Below are positions 27,608-36,933 of a DNA stretch of 64,000 nucleotides, one piece after another. Numbering within the stretch: position 1 is the first letter of the stretch; each line of letters opens with the position of its first letter. The notes below the pieces were generated by a model. That model had not been told where the DNA came from, searched no databases, and saw only the letters and a program-made list of their open reading frames with translations. Both the position numbers and the translations under genes were made by a program. The stretch is taken from the NCBI GenBank assembly GCA_016845305.1, contig JAERSW010000039.1, positions 1 through 64,000 of the forward strand, given 5' to 3'. The stretch comes from Acidimicrobiales bacterium. GTDB taxonomy: Bacteria > Actinomycetota > Acidimicrobiia > Acidimicrobiales > MedAcidi-G1.

Positions 27608-28441
27608 TCAGCCGCAGCGTGCCTCATCGCGTCGGACCACCGGGCTGGCGTGGATCGAGACGTCGATCTCGACGATGCACGCCAGCTCCACCCGGGTCAG
27701 GACGGTGGCCAGGGAGCGGAACTCGTCGTGGTAGTCCTCACCGTGGCCGAGCACCGCCTCCACCCCGCCGACCAGCTCGGCGACCACGCCGGAGGCCGCC
27801 GGCACCAGGGCCACGATCCACGGGTCCAGTTCGGGCGTCATGGCGTCGACCGCCCGGAGCAGCGGAGCCAGGCCGGCCATCCGAGTGCCCGCCCGGCCCA
27901 GGCGCTCCACGCGCACCACGGGGAGGCCGTCGACCGGGCGCGACCGGTGCTCCAGCACCGTGCCCTCGGCGTCCAGGACGGCCACCGCCGCCGACGGGTC
28001 CAGCGCGTTGGCGACCGGGACGCGTCGACGGACCCACACCTCCACCGTTCCCGGCCACCGTCGGTCGACCTCGACGGACGCGACCCACGGTTCGGCCGCC
28101 ACCCGTCGGACCGCCTCGTGGACGTCGACGCCGAGCATCGGGCTCCCCACCTCGATCCCCGTGGCCACCACCAGGTCCCCGGCCGACGGGCCCCAACCGC
28201 CATCGGCGGCGGGCCCGACGACGCGGACCTCGTCCACGTCCAGGAGCTCCGACCGACTCAGCACGAAGCCCCCCACGCCGACCACCACGACGGCCAGCGC
28301 GATCCACGCCATCACCAGCCGTCGGGACCGCCCCGCCTCCCGTGTCCCCGCCGGCGTCCCGGCCGGCGTCCCAACGGGCGTCCCGGCCGGCGGTCCGGGG
28401 TCCCGGGCCTCCCCCTCGCCGGGGGGCGCCGGATCCGTCAT
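27608..28441 (-). CDS. ftsQ: Cell division protein FtsQ
   Basis: 277 aa. A proline/glycine-rich cytoplasmic tail with TPVGTPAGTPAG repeats, one membrane helix (VMAWIALAVVVVGVGGFVL, about residues 37-55), the POTRA domain (LLDVDEVRVVG, PWVASVEVDRRWPGTVEV) and the beta domain follow the FtsQ/DivIB plan. It links FtsL/FtsI to the ring. The ATG overlaps the murB stop (ATGA). It is the last gene of the dense unit; three direct GCCCCGTCAG repeats lie at its 3' end. Confidence 0.93.
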   Translation of the reverse strand: MTDPAPPGEGEARDPGPPAGTPVGTPAGTPAGTREAGRSRRLVMAWIALAVVVVGVGGFVLSRSELLDVDEVRVVGPAADGGWGPSAGDLVVATGIEVGSPMLGVDVHEAVRRVAAEPWVASVEVDRRWPGTVEVWVRRRVPVANALDPSAAVAVLDAEGTVLEHRSRPVDGLPVVRVERLGRAGTRMAGLAPLLRAVDAMTPELDPWIVALVPAASGVVAELVGGVEAVLGHGEDYHDEFRSLATVLTRVELACIVEIDVSIHASPVVRRDEARCG

Positions 28442-29370
28442 CCGAAGCCGACGAGGACGGTCTCCGGGACGAGGGACACCCCGTGGACCTCCAGGACCCG
28501 ACGGGCCACCTCGTCCATCAGGGCGGCCACGTCGTCGGCCGAACCGTCCTCGTCGGCCTGGATGAAGTTGGCGTGCCGCTGCGAGACCTCGGCCGTCCCA
28601 TGACGCAGGCCCCGGCACCCGGCGGCGTCCACCAGGCGACCGGCCGAGTCGTCCTCCGGGTTGGTGAACACCGACCCGGCGTTCTGGCCTCCCGGCTGGT
28701 TCTCCCGCCGCCACCGGACCACCTCGGCCAGGCGTGCCTCACCGGCGGACCGCTCCCCCACGGCCAGGGAGAGGCGGGCCGCGACCACCACCTCGTGGTC
28801 GCCGACCGACGACGTCCGGTAGCCGAGGCCCAGACCGTCCACCGGCCGCTCGTCGATCGTCCCGGCGGCCAGGTCCAGCACGGTGGCCGAGGCCAGGATG
28901 GCGGCCAGGTCGGCCCCGTGCCCGCCGGCGTTCATGCGGACCGCCCCACCGATCGACCCCGGGACGCCGACCGCCCACTCGAAGCCGGTCAGCCCGGAGG
29001 CCACGGTCCGGCGGGCCACCACCGGGAGGCTGGCCGCCCCGCCGGCCACCACAGCCGACCCGTCGACCTCCACGGCCTCGAAGCCCGGTCCCAGCTGGAC
29101 GGCCAGGCCGCCGAAGCCGCCATCGGACACCAGCAGGTTGGACCCGCGGCCCAGGACGAGGGCCGGAACGTCGGACGACCCGATCACCGCGGCGACGGCC
29201 TCGAGCTCGGCCATGTCCGCCGGGCGGACGAAGAGCGCCGCGGACCCACCCACCCGGTAGGTGGTCAACGGTCCGATCGGATGGTCCCGCCGGACGCCCT
29301 CCACCAGGCCCAGGCCGTCGAGGCCGCGGGCCACCGTGCCGAGGAGGTCCCCGGCCGGGTCAGCCTCCAT
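28438..29370 (-). CDS. murB: UDP-N-acetylenolpyruvoylglucosamine reductase
   Basis: 310 aa from ATG 29370. FAD-binding motifs are TTYRVGGSAALF and LVLGRGSNLLVSD; AVGVPGSIGGAVRMNAGGHG and a C-terminal GSVFTNPEDD region with the catalytic serine place it in the shorter type II MurB group. It reduces enolpyruvyl-UDP-GlcNAc to UDP-MurNAc with NADPH. ATG 29394 is an alternative start. It overlaps the murC end by 11 bases. Confidence 0.95.
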   Translation of the reverse strand: MEADPAGDLLGTVARGLDGLGLVEGVRRDHPIGPLTTYRVGGSAALFVRPADMAELEAVAAVIGSSDVPALVLGRGSNLLVSDGGFGGLAVQLGPGFEAVEVDGSAVVAGGAASLPVVARRTVASGLTGFEWAVGVPGSIGGAVRMNAGGHGADLAAILASATVLDLAAGTIDERPVDGLGLGYRTSSVGDHEVVVAARLSLAVGERSAGEARLAEVVRWRRENQPGGQNAGSVFTNPEDDSAGRLVDAAGCRGLRHGTAEVSQRHANFIQADEDGSADDVAALMDEVARRVLEVHGVSLVPETVLVGFG

Positions 29371-30802
29371 CGGTCGCCCCGACTCCCCCGGCATCCCGCT
29401 CGCCGGCCAGGCGGGCACGCACCTCGTCGGGAACCGAGGTGAGGTCGCCGGCTCCCATGGTCAGGCACAGGTCCCCAGGGGCCAGCTCGGCCACCAGCCC
29501 CTCGACCAGGTCGTCGCGCCGGGGGGCGTAGCGGACGTCGAGGTCGGGGAGGTCGCGGGACACGGCGTCCACCACCAACTGGCCGGACACGCCGGGCCGG
29601 GCCGCCTCGCCCGAGGGGTACACGTCGGTCACGAACAGGACGTCCACCCCCTCGAAGGCCGGGCCGAACGACGACCAGAGCGCCTCGGTCCGGCTGTACC
29701 GGTGGGGCTGGAAGGCGGCCACCAGGCGGTCGAAGCCCCCGGTGCCCGCCGCGTCCACGGTCACCGCCACCTCCGTGGGCAGGTGGGCGTAGTCGTCCAC
29801 GAAGGCCACGCCGGCCGTCCGACCCCGGTGCTCGAAGCGACGGGCCACGCCGCCGAAGCGGCCCAGCGCGGCGACGGCCCGTCCGGGGTCGGCTCCGGCG
29901 AGGACGGCCGCCGCGATGGCCGCCGCCGCGTTGCGGGCGTTGTGCCGGCCGGGCACGGGCAGGACCACGGCGAGAGGCCCGCCGTCCACCCACCCGTCGG
30001 GAGCCACCAGGTCGAAGGCCACGCCGCTCCAGGCGTTCCGCACGTCGGCCAGGCGCCAGTCGGCCTCGACCGACTCGCCCACCGTCGCCACCTCCGAACC
30101 GGCCGCCCGGGACCGCTCGGCCAAAGCCGCCCCCTCCGGGTCGTCGATGCCGACCAGCGTCGGACCGGCCACGCCGGTCACGAAGGCGTCGAAGGCGTCG
30201 CGCAGGGCGTCGAACCCCCCGTGGTGCTCGAGGTGGTCGGGCTCCACGTTGGTCACCACGCCGATCCGGGGCGCCAGGTGGAGGAAGGACCCGTCGCTCT
30301 CGTCGGCCTCCACCACGAACAGGTCGCCCTCGTCCCAAGCCGCACCCGACCCGATCTCGTTCACGTCGCCACCGATCACGAAGGACGGACGGAGGCCGGC
30401 GTCGCGCAGGGCGAGGGCCAGCATCGACGACGTCGTGGTCTTGCCGTGCGTCCCGGCCACGGCCACCGTGGGGCGCACCGTGGTGATGGCTCCCAGCACC
30501 TCGGCCCGACTCAACACGGGCACGCCGGCCTCCCGGGCCGCTCGGACCTCCGGATTGGCGTCGGGCACGGCGGTGGAGCGGGTCACCACCCGGGCGTCGG
30601 CCAGGTGGGCGGCATCGTGGCCGACGTGGACCGCCACCCCGAGGGCGGCCAGGCGTTCCAGGCCGGCCGAGGCCTTCAGGTCGGACCCCGACACCCGGTG
30701 TCCCATGGTGGCCAGCACCTCGGCGATGGCGCTCATCCCGGCACCACCGATGCCCACCACGTGGATCCGGGTCGGGACCCGGGGATCCAGGGCGCCGCTC
30801 AT
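29360..30802 (-). CDS. murC: UDP-N-acetylmuramate-L-alanine ligase
   Basis: 480 aa Mur ligase. VVGIGGAGMSAIAEV is the N-terminal UDP-sugar domain, VAVAGTHGKTTTSSML the ATP P-loop, EADESDGSF and the PHRYSRTEALW segment the MurC signature. It adds the first residue, L-Ala, to UDP-MurNAc. The ATG overlaps the murG stop (ATGA). Confidence 0.97.
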   Translation of the reverse strand: MSGALDPRVPTRIHVVGIGGAGMSAIAEVLATMGHRVSGSDLKASAGLERLAALGVAVHVGHDAAHLADARVVTRSTAVPDANPEVRAAREAGVPVLSRAEVLGAITTVRPTVAVAGTHGKTTTSSMLALALRDAGLRPSFVIGGDVNEIGSGAAWDEGDLFVVEADESDGSFLHLAPRIGVVTNVEPDHLEHHGGFDALRDAFDAFVTGVAGPTLVGIDDPEGAALAERSRAAGSEVATVGESVEADWRLADVRNAWSGVAFDLVAPDGWVDGGPLAVVLPVPGRHNARNAAAAIAAAVLAGADPGRAVAALGRFGGVARRFEHRGRTAGVAFVDDYAHLPTEVAVTVDAAGTGGFDRLVAAFQPHRYSRTEALWSSFGPAFEGVDVLFVTDVYPSGEAARPGVSGQLVVDAVSRDLPDLDVRYAPRRDDLVEGLVAELAPGDLCLTMGAGDLTSVPDEVRARLAGERDAGGVGATDGG

Positions 30803-31995
30803 CGGCCGGCCTCCGCCACCGCGTCGGCCACCAGATCGGCCACCCGCTCGGCGGCGTCGGGCCGGCCGAGGGAACGGGCCGCCGCCCCCATCGACCCGAG
30901 GGCCACCCGGTCGGCCAGCATCTCGCCCAGCACCCCGGACAGCAGCGCGCCGTCCATCTCCGCATCGGCCACCACCCGGGCCGCTCCCACCCCGGCCAGG
31001 CCCTCGGCGTTGGCCGTCTGGTGGTCGCCGGGGGCACCCGGCAACGGCACGAGGATCGACGGGACGCCGAGGACCGACAGCTCGGCCACCGTGGTCGCCC
31101 CGGCCCGGCACACCACCACGTCGGCGGCGCTCAGCACGGACGGCATGTCCGCCTCGTACTCCACCGGTCGATAGTCCACCGAGACCGGCACCACCCCGGC
31201 CCGTTCCCCCGTTCCGTCGGGGCCGCCCGTGCCGTCGGGATCGAGCGCCCATCCGCGAGGCCCCACGACGTGCTGGACGACCACCGGACCACCCGTCCAG
31301 TCTTCCACCGCGGCGGCCACCGCCCGGTTGATCCGCCGGGCCCCCAGCGAACCGCCGAAGGCCACCACGAAGGGACGGTCGTCGAGCCCGAAGCGGTCCC
31401 TGACCACCCGACGCGCGGAGGCGTCCGCGGCGGCCGACCGGACCTCGGATCGGACCGGGTTCCCGGTCACCACCGCCCGGGGCAGGCGGGTCCCGGGGAA
31501 GGACACCGCGCACGACCGGGCGAAGCGACCCAGCAGGCGGTTGGCGGCGCCCGGCACGGCGTTCTGCTCGGCCACCACCACGGGGATCCGCAGGGCGACG
31601 GCCGCCAGGCCACACGGCACGCTGGCGTAGCCACCGAGGACGACGACCGCGTCGGGCCGGCGGCGGACCAGCAGCAGGACGGCCCGGACCAGCGCCACCA
31701 GCAGGCCGGCCGCGGCCACCGCGTTGGCCGGGGTGAGCCGACGCTGGATCCCCCGCCCGGGCAGGAGCCGCAGGCCGAATCCGGTCGGCGGCACCAGGTC
31801 GGCCTCGATGCCGCGGGCGCTCCCCACCATCACCACCGAACCCCGGTCGGCGGCCAGTCCCCGGTCGACGAGCGCCTCGGCGATGGCCAGGCCGGGCAGG
31901 ACGTGGCCGGCCGTCCCACCGCCGGCCACCACGATCCGGCCGCGGGCGCGCCGGCGCCCCGACCCGCGGGACCCCGTCGCCCGGCCCCCGGTCAC
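30799..31995 (-). CDS. murG: UDP-GlcNAc:lipid I GlcNAc transferase MurG
   Basis: 398 aa GT28 glycosyltransferase making lipid II at the inner membrane face. GGGTAGHVLPGLAIAEAL is the N-terminal glycine loop, GGYASVPCGLAA and AEQNAVPGAANRLL follow, and the donor-binding half has GGSLGARRIN and CRAGATTVAELSVLGVPSILVPLP. GTG 31995 overlaps the ftsW stop (GTGA). There is a 20-residue Arg/Gly-rich N-terminal extension. Confidence 0.96.
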   Translation of the reverse strand: MTGGRATGSRGSGRRRARGRIVVAGGGTAGHVLPGLAIAEALVDRGLAADRGSVVMVGSARGIEADLVPPTGFGLRLLPGRGIQRRLTPANAVAAAGLLVALVRAVLLLVRRRPDAVVVLGGYASVPCGLAAVALRIPVVVAEQNAVPGAANRLLGRFARSCAVSFPGTRLPRAVVTGNPVRSEVRSAAADASARRVVRDRFGLDDRPFVVAFGGSLGARRINRAVAAAVEDWTGGPVVVQHVVGPRGWALDPDGTGGPDGTGERAGVVPVSVDYRPVEYEADMPSVLSAADVVVCRAGATTVAELSVLGVPSILVPLPGAPGDHQTANAEGLAGVGAARVVADAEMDGALLSGVLGEMLADRVALGSMGAAARSLGRPDAAERVADLVADAVAEAGR

Positions 31996-33113
31996 GGCGT
32001 CTGCCGGGCGATGTTGAGGAGCACGCCGTAGGCGGTGAGGGTCACGATCATGGAACTCCCACCGTAGGAGAGGAAGGGCAGCGGGATGCCGGTGATGGGC
32101 AGCAGCCCCAGGACCGCCCCGACGTTCACGTAGGCCTGGAGCACGATCCACGTGGTGATGCCGGCGGCCAACAGCTGCCCGAAGCGGTCCGGGGCCCGCA
32201 GCGCGGTGTGGAGGCCGATGATCCCGATGGCCAGGAAGGCGAGGACGACGAGGAGGGCGGCGACGAAGCCCAGCTCCTCGGCCAGGATGGCGAAGATGAA
32301 GTCGGTCTGGGCGTACGGCAGGAAGCCCCACTTGGCCCGGCTGGCGCCCAGGCCCATCCCCCACAGGCCGCCGTTGGACATGGCCACCCCGGCCTGGATG
32401 GCCTGCCAGCCGGTGTGCAACGGGTCGCTCCACGGATCGAACAAGGAGAGGAGGCGTTGGCGCCGGTAGCCCGCCGTCATGGCCAGGCCGGCCAGCACCG
32501 CCACGCCCAGCGCACCACCGCCCACCACCACGAAGAGGCGCAGGCCCGCGAAGAAGAGGACCGAGGCCCCGATGGCCACCAGGACGGCCGCCGTGCCCAT
32601 GTCCGGCTCGAGGTAGACCAACCCGCCGACCAGGCCGAGGACCAGCATGAGGGGTAGCTGGGTCCGTCGGAGGTCGTCGACGTCCCGGTCGGGCGCCGAC
32701 AACAGGACCGCGGCGTAGAGGATCACCGTCAGCTTGGCCAGCTCCGACGGCTGGAAGGTGGCGGGACCGGCGCCCAGCCAACGCGACGAGCCGTTGGCCT
32801 CGATGCCGATGCCGGGCACGAACACCAGCACCAGGAGCACGATGGTGGCCACCAGCATCGACGGGGCGATGCCCCGCAACCGCCGGTAGTCGATCCGCAG
32901 CATGGTCACCAGGCCCGCCATGCCCACCGCGATCCACACCACCTGTCGACGCACGTGGTGCCAGGCGTCGCCGTGGACCCGCAGGTCCTGGACCGAGGCG
33001 GCCGACAGGACCATCACCACGCCGAGGAGGACCAGCACGGCGGCCAGCGCCCCCAGGACCGGTGCCCGGACCGAACGCTGGATGGGTCGGGTGGTCGGGC
33101 GCCGGACGTCCAT
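31992..33113 (-). CDS. ftsW: SEDS glycosyltransferase FtsW
   Basis: 373 aa, about ten membrane helices. SEDS motifs include NGSSRWLGAGPATFQPSELAK, YLEPDMGTA (the conserved Asp region) and GIPLPFLSYGGSSM. It polymerises septal peptidoglycan from lipid II with the class B penicillin-binding protein encoded upstream. Its ATG shares one base with the murD stop (TGATG). Confidence 0.96.
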   Translation of the reverse strand: MDVRRPTTRPIQRSVRAPVLGALAAVLVLLGVVMVLSAASVQDLRVHGDAWHHVRRQVVWIAVGMAGLVTMLRIDYRRLRGIAPSMLVATIVLLVLVFVPGIGIEANGSSRWLGAGPATFQPSELAKLTVILYAAVLLSAPDRDVDDLRRTQLPLMLVLGLVGGLVYLEPDMGTAAVLVAIGASVLFFAGLRLFVVVGGGALGVAVLAGLAMTAGYRRQRLLSLFDPWSDPLHTGWQAIQAGVAMSNGGLWGMGLGASRAKWGFLPYAQTDFIFAILAEELGFVAALLVVLAFLAIGIIGLHTALRAPDRFGQLLAAGITTWIVLQAYVNVGAVLGLLPITGIPLPFLSYGGSSMIVTLTAYGVLLNIARQTP

Positions 33114-34417
33114 CAGCCGGCCAGCGCGGCCACGATCCGCTGGAAGTCCCGTCCGCGCTCGGCGTACGAGGCGTACCAGTCGAACGACGCACAGGACGGC
33201 GACAGGAGCACCGAGCCCGAACCGTCGGCCAGGCGCCCGGCAGCCGAAACCGCGGCCTCCATGGAGTCGGCGACCTCCACCGGGCACCGCCCGGCGAACG
33301 CCTCGGCCACCTCCTCGGCCGCCTCGCCGATGGCCACCACGGCACGCGGTCGGGCCGCGGCCAACGGGGACAGGTCGACCCCCTTGTTGCGGCCGCCGGC
33401 GATGAGGACGGCGCCGGGGAGGCCGGCCAGGGCGGTCAGGGTGGCATGCGGGGTGGTGGCCTTGCTGTCGTCCACGTAGCGGACGCCGTCCACCTCGGCC
33501 ACCAGGGCCATGCGGTGGGCCAGCCCCGAGAAGCCGGCCAGCGTGTCCCGGCAGGCGTCCCGGTCGGCGCCGGCCCGCAGGGCCACCGCGGTGGACGCCA
33601 GGGCGTTCTCGAGGTCGTGGGGTAGCGAACGGGCCAGATCGGCCACGTCCATCAACGGGTGGTCGTCGACCACCAGCGTCCCGTCCTCGACCCGGCAGGA
33701 TGCGTCGGGCCCGCCGAAGAAGGTGGCGCCGACCGGGGCCCGGGCGGCCACCACCGGGTCGGCCGCGTTGGCCACCGCGTCCGACGGCGTGGCCACGCCC
33801 TCGAAGACCCGGGCCTTGGCGTCCTCGTAGGCGGCGAGGTCGCGGTGGACGTCGAGGTGGTCGGGGGCGAAGTTCAACCAGGCGGCCGGCGAGGCCGCGA
33901 AGGACGCGGCGTGGGCCAGGCGGAACGACGACGCCTCGACCACGAACACCTCGGCCTCCGGGTCGTCGATGGCCGCCACCAGCGGCGTGTCGGTGTTGCC
34001 CGATGGGAGGGCCCGAATCCCCGAGCGTTCGAGCATGTCGGCCACCAGGGTCACCACGGTGGTCTTGCCGTTGGTGCCGGTCACCGCGCAGCGGGGGCGG
34101 TCGTCCCACCGGGCGGCCAGGTCGGTCTCGTCGACGACCGGCACCCCGGCCCGACGGGCCGCGGCGTGGCTCGGGTGGGCGTCGGGGACCCCGGGCGCCA
34201 TGGCCACCTCGTCCACGCCGGCCAGGAGGGACGGCCAGTCACCGGCACCCGGCGACTCGACCAGGTCCACGCCGTGGCGCTCCACGGCGGCGCGGGCGGC
34301 GTCGCCCGGCCGGTCGTCCACGGCCACCACGTCGACCCCGCGGCGGACGAGGGCGTCGAGGACGGCCCGTCCGGCCACCCCGAGGCCGAGGACCAGGGTG
34401 GTCCCCCGGCTACTCAC
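33113..34417 (-). CDS. murD: UDP-N-acetylmuramoylalanine-D-glutamate ligase
   Basis: 434 aa Mur ligase. VLGLGVAGRAVLDAL at the N-terminus, P-loop VTGTNGKTTVVTLV, EASSFRL and LNFAPDHLDVH in the centre, and VDDSKATTPHATLTAL with GGRNKGVDL in the C-terminal domain are typical of MurD. It adds D-glutamate. GTG 34417 overlaps the mraY stop (GTGA). Confidence 0.96.
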   Translation of the reverse strand: MSSRGTTLVLGLGVAGRAVLDALVRRGVDVVAVDDRPGDAARAAVERHGVDLVESPGAGDWPSLLAGVDEVAMAPGVPDAHPSHAAARRAGVPVVDETDLAARWDDRPRCAVTGTNGKTTVVTLVADMLERSGIRALPSGNTDTPLVAAIDDPEAEVFVVEASSFRLAHAASFAASPAAWLNFAPDHLDVHRDLAAYEDAKARVFEGVATPSDAVANAADPVVAARAPVGATFFGGPDASCRVEDGTLVVDDHPLMDVADLARSLPHDLENALASTAVALRAGADRDACRDTLAGFSGLAHRMALVAEVDGVRYVDDSKATTPHATLTALAGLPGAVLIAGGRNKGVDLSPLAAARPRAVVAIGEAAEEVAEAFAGRCPVEVADSMEAAVSAAGRLADGSGSVLLSPSCASFDWYASYAERGRDFQRIVAALAG

Positions 34418-35460
34418 CCTCCGGCCCCGTCCACCACGCCGGATCCCAGCGAGTCGGCGTAGAAGATGCCCAGGCCGGCCGCCGTGCACAACCCGGCCAG
34501 GATCCAGAAGCGGATGATGACCGTGGTCTCCGGCCACCCGCCCAACTCGAAGTGGTGGTGGACGGGCGCCATCCGGAAGACCCGCCGACCGCCGAACAGG
34601 CGGTAGCTGCCCACCTGGACGATGACCGACAGGGTCTCGGCCACGAACAGGCCGGCCACGATGGGCAGGAGCAACTGGGTCCCGGTGGCCAGGGACAGGG
34701 CGGCCAGGCCGGTGCCGATGGCCAGCGATCCGGTGTCGCCCATGAAGATCCGGGCCGGCGCCGCGTTCCACCACAGGAAGCCGAGGCACCCGCCGGCCAT
34801 GGCGGCGGCCACCACGGCCAGGTCCAGGGCGTGGGCCACGTCGTACGCCTCGGGATACCGGAACTGCCAGAAGGCGATCACCGTGTAGGCACCGAAGCAG
34901 AAGGTGCCGGCACCGGCGGCCAGGCCGTCGAGGCCGTCGGTCAGGTTCACCGCGTTGGCCGATCCGGTGATGAGCAGGACCGCCCACGCCGTCCACAGTG
35001 CCGATCCCAGCTCGATCCCGGGCAGGTCGGCCCTGGTGAACGACAGCGTGGTGTGGGTCGGGGCGTACTCCAGCATGAGCACGGCGAAGGTGACGGCCAC
35101 GGCGAGGAGGCCGAACATCTTGGCCTGCTTGTTGAGGCCGAGGTTCCGCTCCCGGACCACCTTGATCCAGTCGTCGAGGAGGCCGACCGCGCCGCCGCTG
35201 ACGATGGCCAGCATCACGAAGATCCCGGTCCGGGTGTAGATGCCCCGGTACAGGTCGCTGAGGACGTAGCCGAGGACGGCCCCGCCCACGATGGCCAGGC
35301 CACCCATGGTGGGGGTCCCGGCCTTGGTGGCGTGGCCCTCCGGGCCGTCGTCGCGGATGGGCTGACCCAGGCGCAGTCGGGTCAGCCACCCGATCAGGAC
35401 GCGGGTCCCGACGAGCGAGGCGACCATGGCGATGGCCGCGGCGAGCAGGAGGCGGATCAC
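34414..35460 (-). CDS. mraY: Phospho-MurNAc-pentapeptide transferase
   Basis: 348 aa membrane enzyme forming lipid I on undecaprenyl phosphate. GHATKAGTPTMGG, VGLLDDWIKV (the Asp pair), NAVNLTDGLDGLAAG and MAPVHHHFELGGWPET are the MraY signatures, and about ten helices are present. GTG 35460 overlaps the murE stop (GTGA), leaving no room for murF, which usually lies here. Confidence 0.97.
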   Translation of the reverse strand: MIRLLLAAAIAMVASLVGTRVLIGWLTRLRLGQPIRDDGPEGHATKAGTPTMGGLAIVGGAVLGYVLSDLYRGIYTRTGIFVMLAIVSGGAVGLLDDWIKVVRERNLGLNKQAKMFGLLAVAVTFAVLMLEYAPTHTTLSFTRADLPGIELGSALWTAWAVLLITGSANAVNLTDGLDGLAAGAGTFCFGAYTVIAFWQFRYPEAYDVAHALDLAVVAAAMAGGCLGFLWWNAAPARIFMGDTGSLAIGTGLAALSLATGTQLLLPIVAGLFVAETLSVIVQVGSYRLFGGRRVFRMAPVHHHFELGGWPETTVIIRFWILAGLCTAAGLGIFYADSLGSGVVDGAGG

Positions 35461-36932
35461 GGGGTCATTCCCCTTGTTCGGCCCCCGATCCGGCCCCCGA
35501 GCCGGGCCCATTCCTCGGCCACCACGGTGCGGTCGTCGAAGGGCACGGTTCCGCCCGCCACCTCCTGGACCGACTCGTGGCCGCGGCCGGCCACCACCAC
35601 CAGGTCGTCGGGTCCCGCGGACCGCAGGGCCTCGGCGATGGCGCGCCGGCGGTCCGGCTCCACGTGGTCAGGCGTTCCATCCATCCCCGACAGGATGTCC
35701 GCGATGACCACCTCGGGTGGTTCACCCCTCGGGTTGTCCGAGGTCACCACCACCCGATCGGCGCCCGCCTCGGCCACCCGACCCATCTCGGGACGCTTGC
35801 CGCGGTCCCGGTCGCCCCCGCACCCGAAGGCCACCACCAGGCGCCCGCCGGCAGGGACCGCCCGTCGGGCGGCGTCCAGGACGGCGGCCAGGGCGTCGGG
35901 CGTGTGGGCGTAGTCCACGACCACGCCGGGCCCCCCCGCCAGGTCGACCGGCTCGAAGCGACCGGGAACCGGGGGCGCCGCGGCCAGGCCCTCGGCCACG
36001 TCGGCCGGGTCCACGCCGAGCAGCACGGCCAACTCGGCGGCCACCAGGGCGTTGGCCGCCGTGAAGGCCCCGCCGGTGGCCAGCGACACCGACCGGTCCC
36101 GCCACCGCATCTCGGTGCCGGTGGCGGTCGGGCGGGCGTCGCAGGCCGTCGGATCGACGGCCACCACCTCCATCCCGTGGCGTTCGGCCCCCGCGGCCAT
36201 CCGTCGCCCGGCCTCGTCGCCGACGGCCACCACGCCGCGACCGGCGAAGGTGCCGTCGAAGAGTCGGGCCTTGGCCGCCTCGTAGTCGTCCATGGTCCCG
36301 TGGAAGTCCAGGTGGTCGCGCCCGAGCGTGGTGAAGGCCACGGCGGAGAACCGGGTGCCGTCGACGCGGTGCTGGGCCAGGGCGTGGGAGGAGACCTCCA
36401 TCGCCGCCGCAGCCACCCCCTCCGACGCCCAGCCGGACAGCGTCGCCTGGAGGTCGGTCGACTCGGGCGTGGTCCGTGCCCCCGCGAGCGTCCCCCACGT
36501 GGCGGTCCGGAGGCCGGCCGACTCGAGAACCGCACCCAGCAGGTGGACGACGCTGGTCTTCCCGTTGGTCCCGGTCACCCCCACCAGGTCGATTAACCCG
36601 GAGGGGTGGCCGTGCAGGGCGGCGGCCAACAGCGGCATGGCCCGCCGCACCGACGGGACGACCACCACGGGAACCCCCGGCGCCGGGGAGCGGTCGTCGT
36701 GGAGGGGGCGTTCGGCGAGGAGGGCGACCGCCCCGGCCGCCACGGCGGACGCCGCGTGGTCGTGCCCGTCGTGGACGGCCCCCGACACGCAGCAGAAGAG
36801 GTCGCCGGGCCGGACCGCTCGGGAGTCGTGGCTGATCCCCGACACGTCCACGGAGCCCCCCTCTGGGCCCCCCTCTGGGCCCGGACCGGTCCGGGTCTCG
36901 GAGAGGGCGGCGAGCAGGTCGCCGAGGCGCAC
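35457..36932 (-). CDS. murE: UDP-MurNAc-tripeptide synthetase MurE (diaminopimelate type)
   Basis: 491 aa from the GTG at 36932, one base after the ftsI stop. The P-loop is GVTGTNGKTSVVHLL, the carbamylated-Lys region is TTLGRDHLDFHGTMDDYEAAK, and the substrate-specificity motif is DNPR (SDNPRGEPP), which in the family denotes meso-diaminopimelate as the added residue. This gives DAP-type peptidoglycan. It is followed directly by mraY, not murF. Confidence 0.96.
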   Translation of the reverse strand: MRLGDLLAALSETRTGPGPEGGPEGGSVDVSGISHDSRAVRPGDLFCCVSGAVHDGHDHAASAVAAGAVALLAERPLHDDRSPAPGVPVVVVPSVRRAMPLLAAALHGHPSGLIDLVGVTGTNGKTSVVHLLGAVLESAGLRTATWGTLAGARTTPESTDLQATLSGWASEGVAAAAMEVSSHALAQHRVDGTRFSAVAFTTLGRDHLDFHGTMDDYEAAKARLFDGTFAGRGVVAVGDEAGRRMAAGAERHGMEVVAVDPTACDARPTATGTEMRWRDRSVSLATGGAFTAANALVAAELAVLLGVDPADVAEGLAAAPPVPGRFEPVDLAGGPGVVVDYAHTPDALAAVLDAARRAVPAGGRLVVAFGCGGDRDRGKRPEMGRVAEAGADRVVVTSDNPRGEPPEVVIADILSGMDGTPDHVEPDRRRAIAEALRSAGPDDLVVVAGRGHESVQEVAGGTVPFDDRTVVAEEWARLGGRIGGRTRGMTP

Positions 36933-36933
36933 G

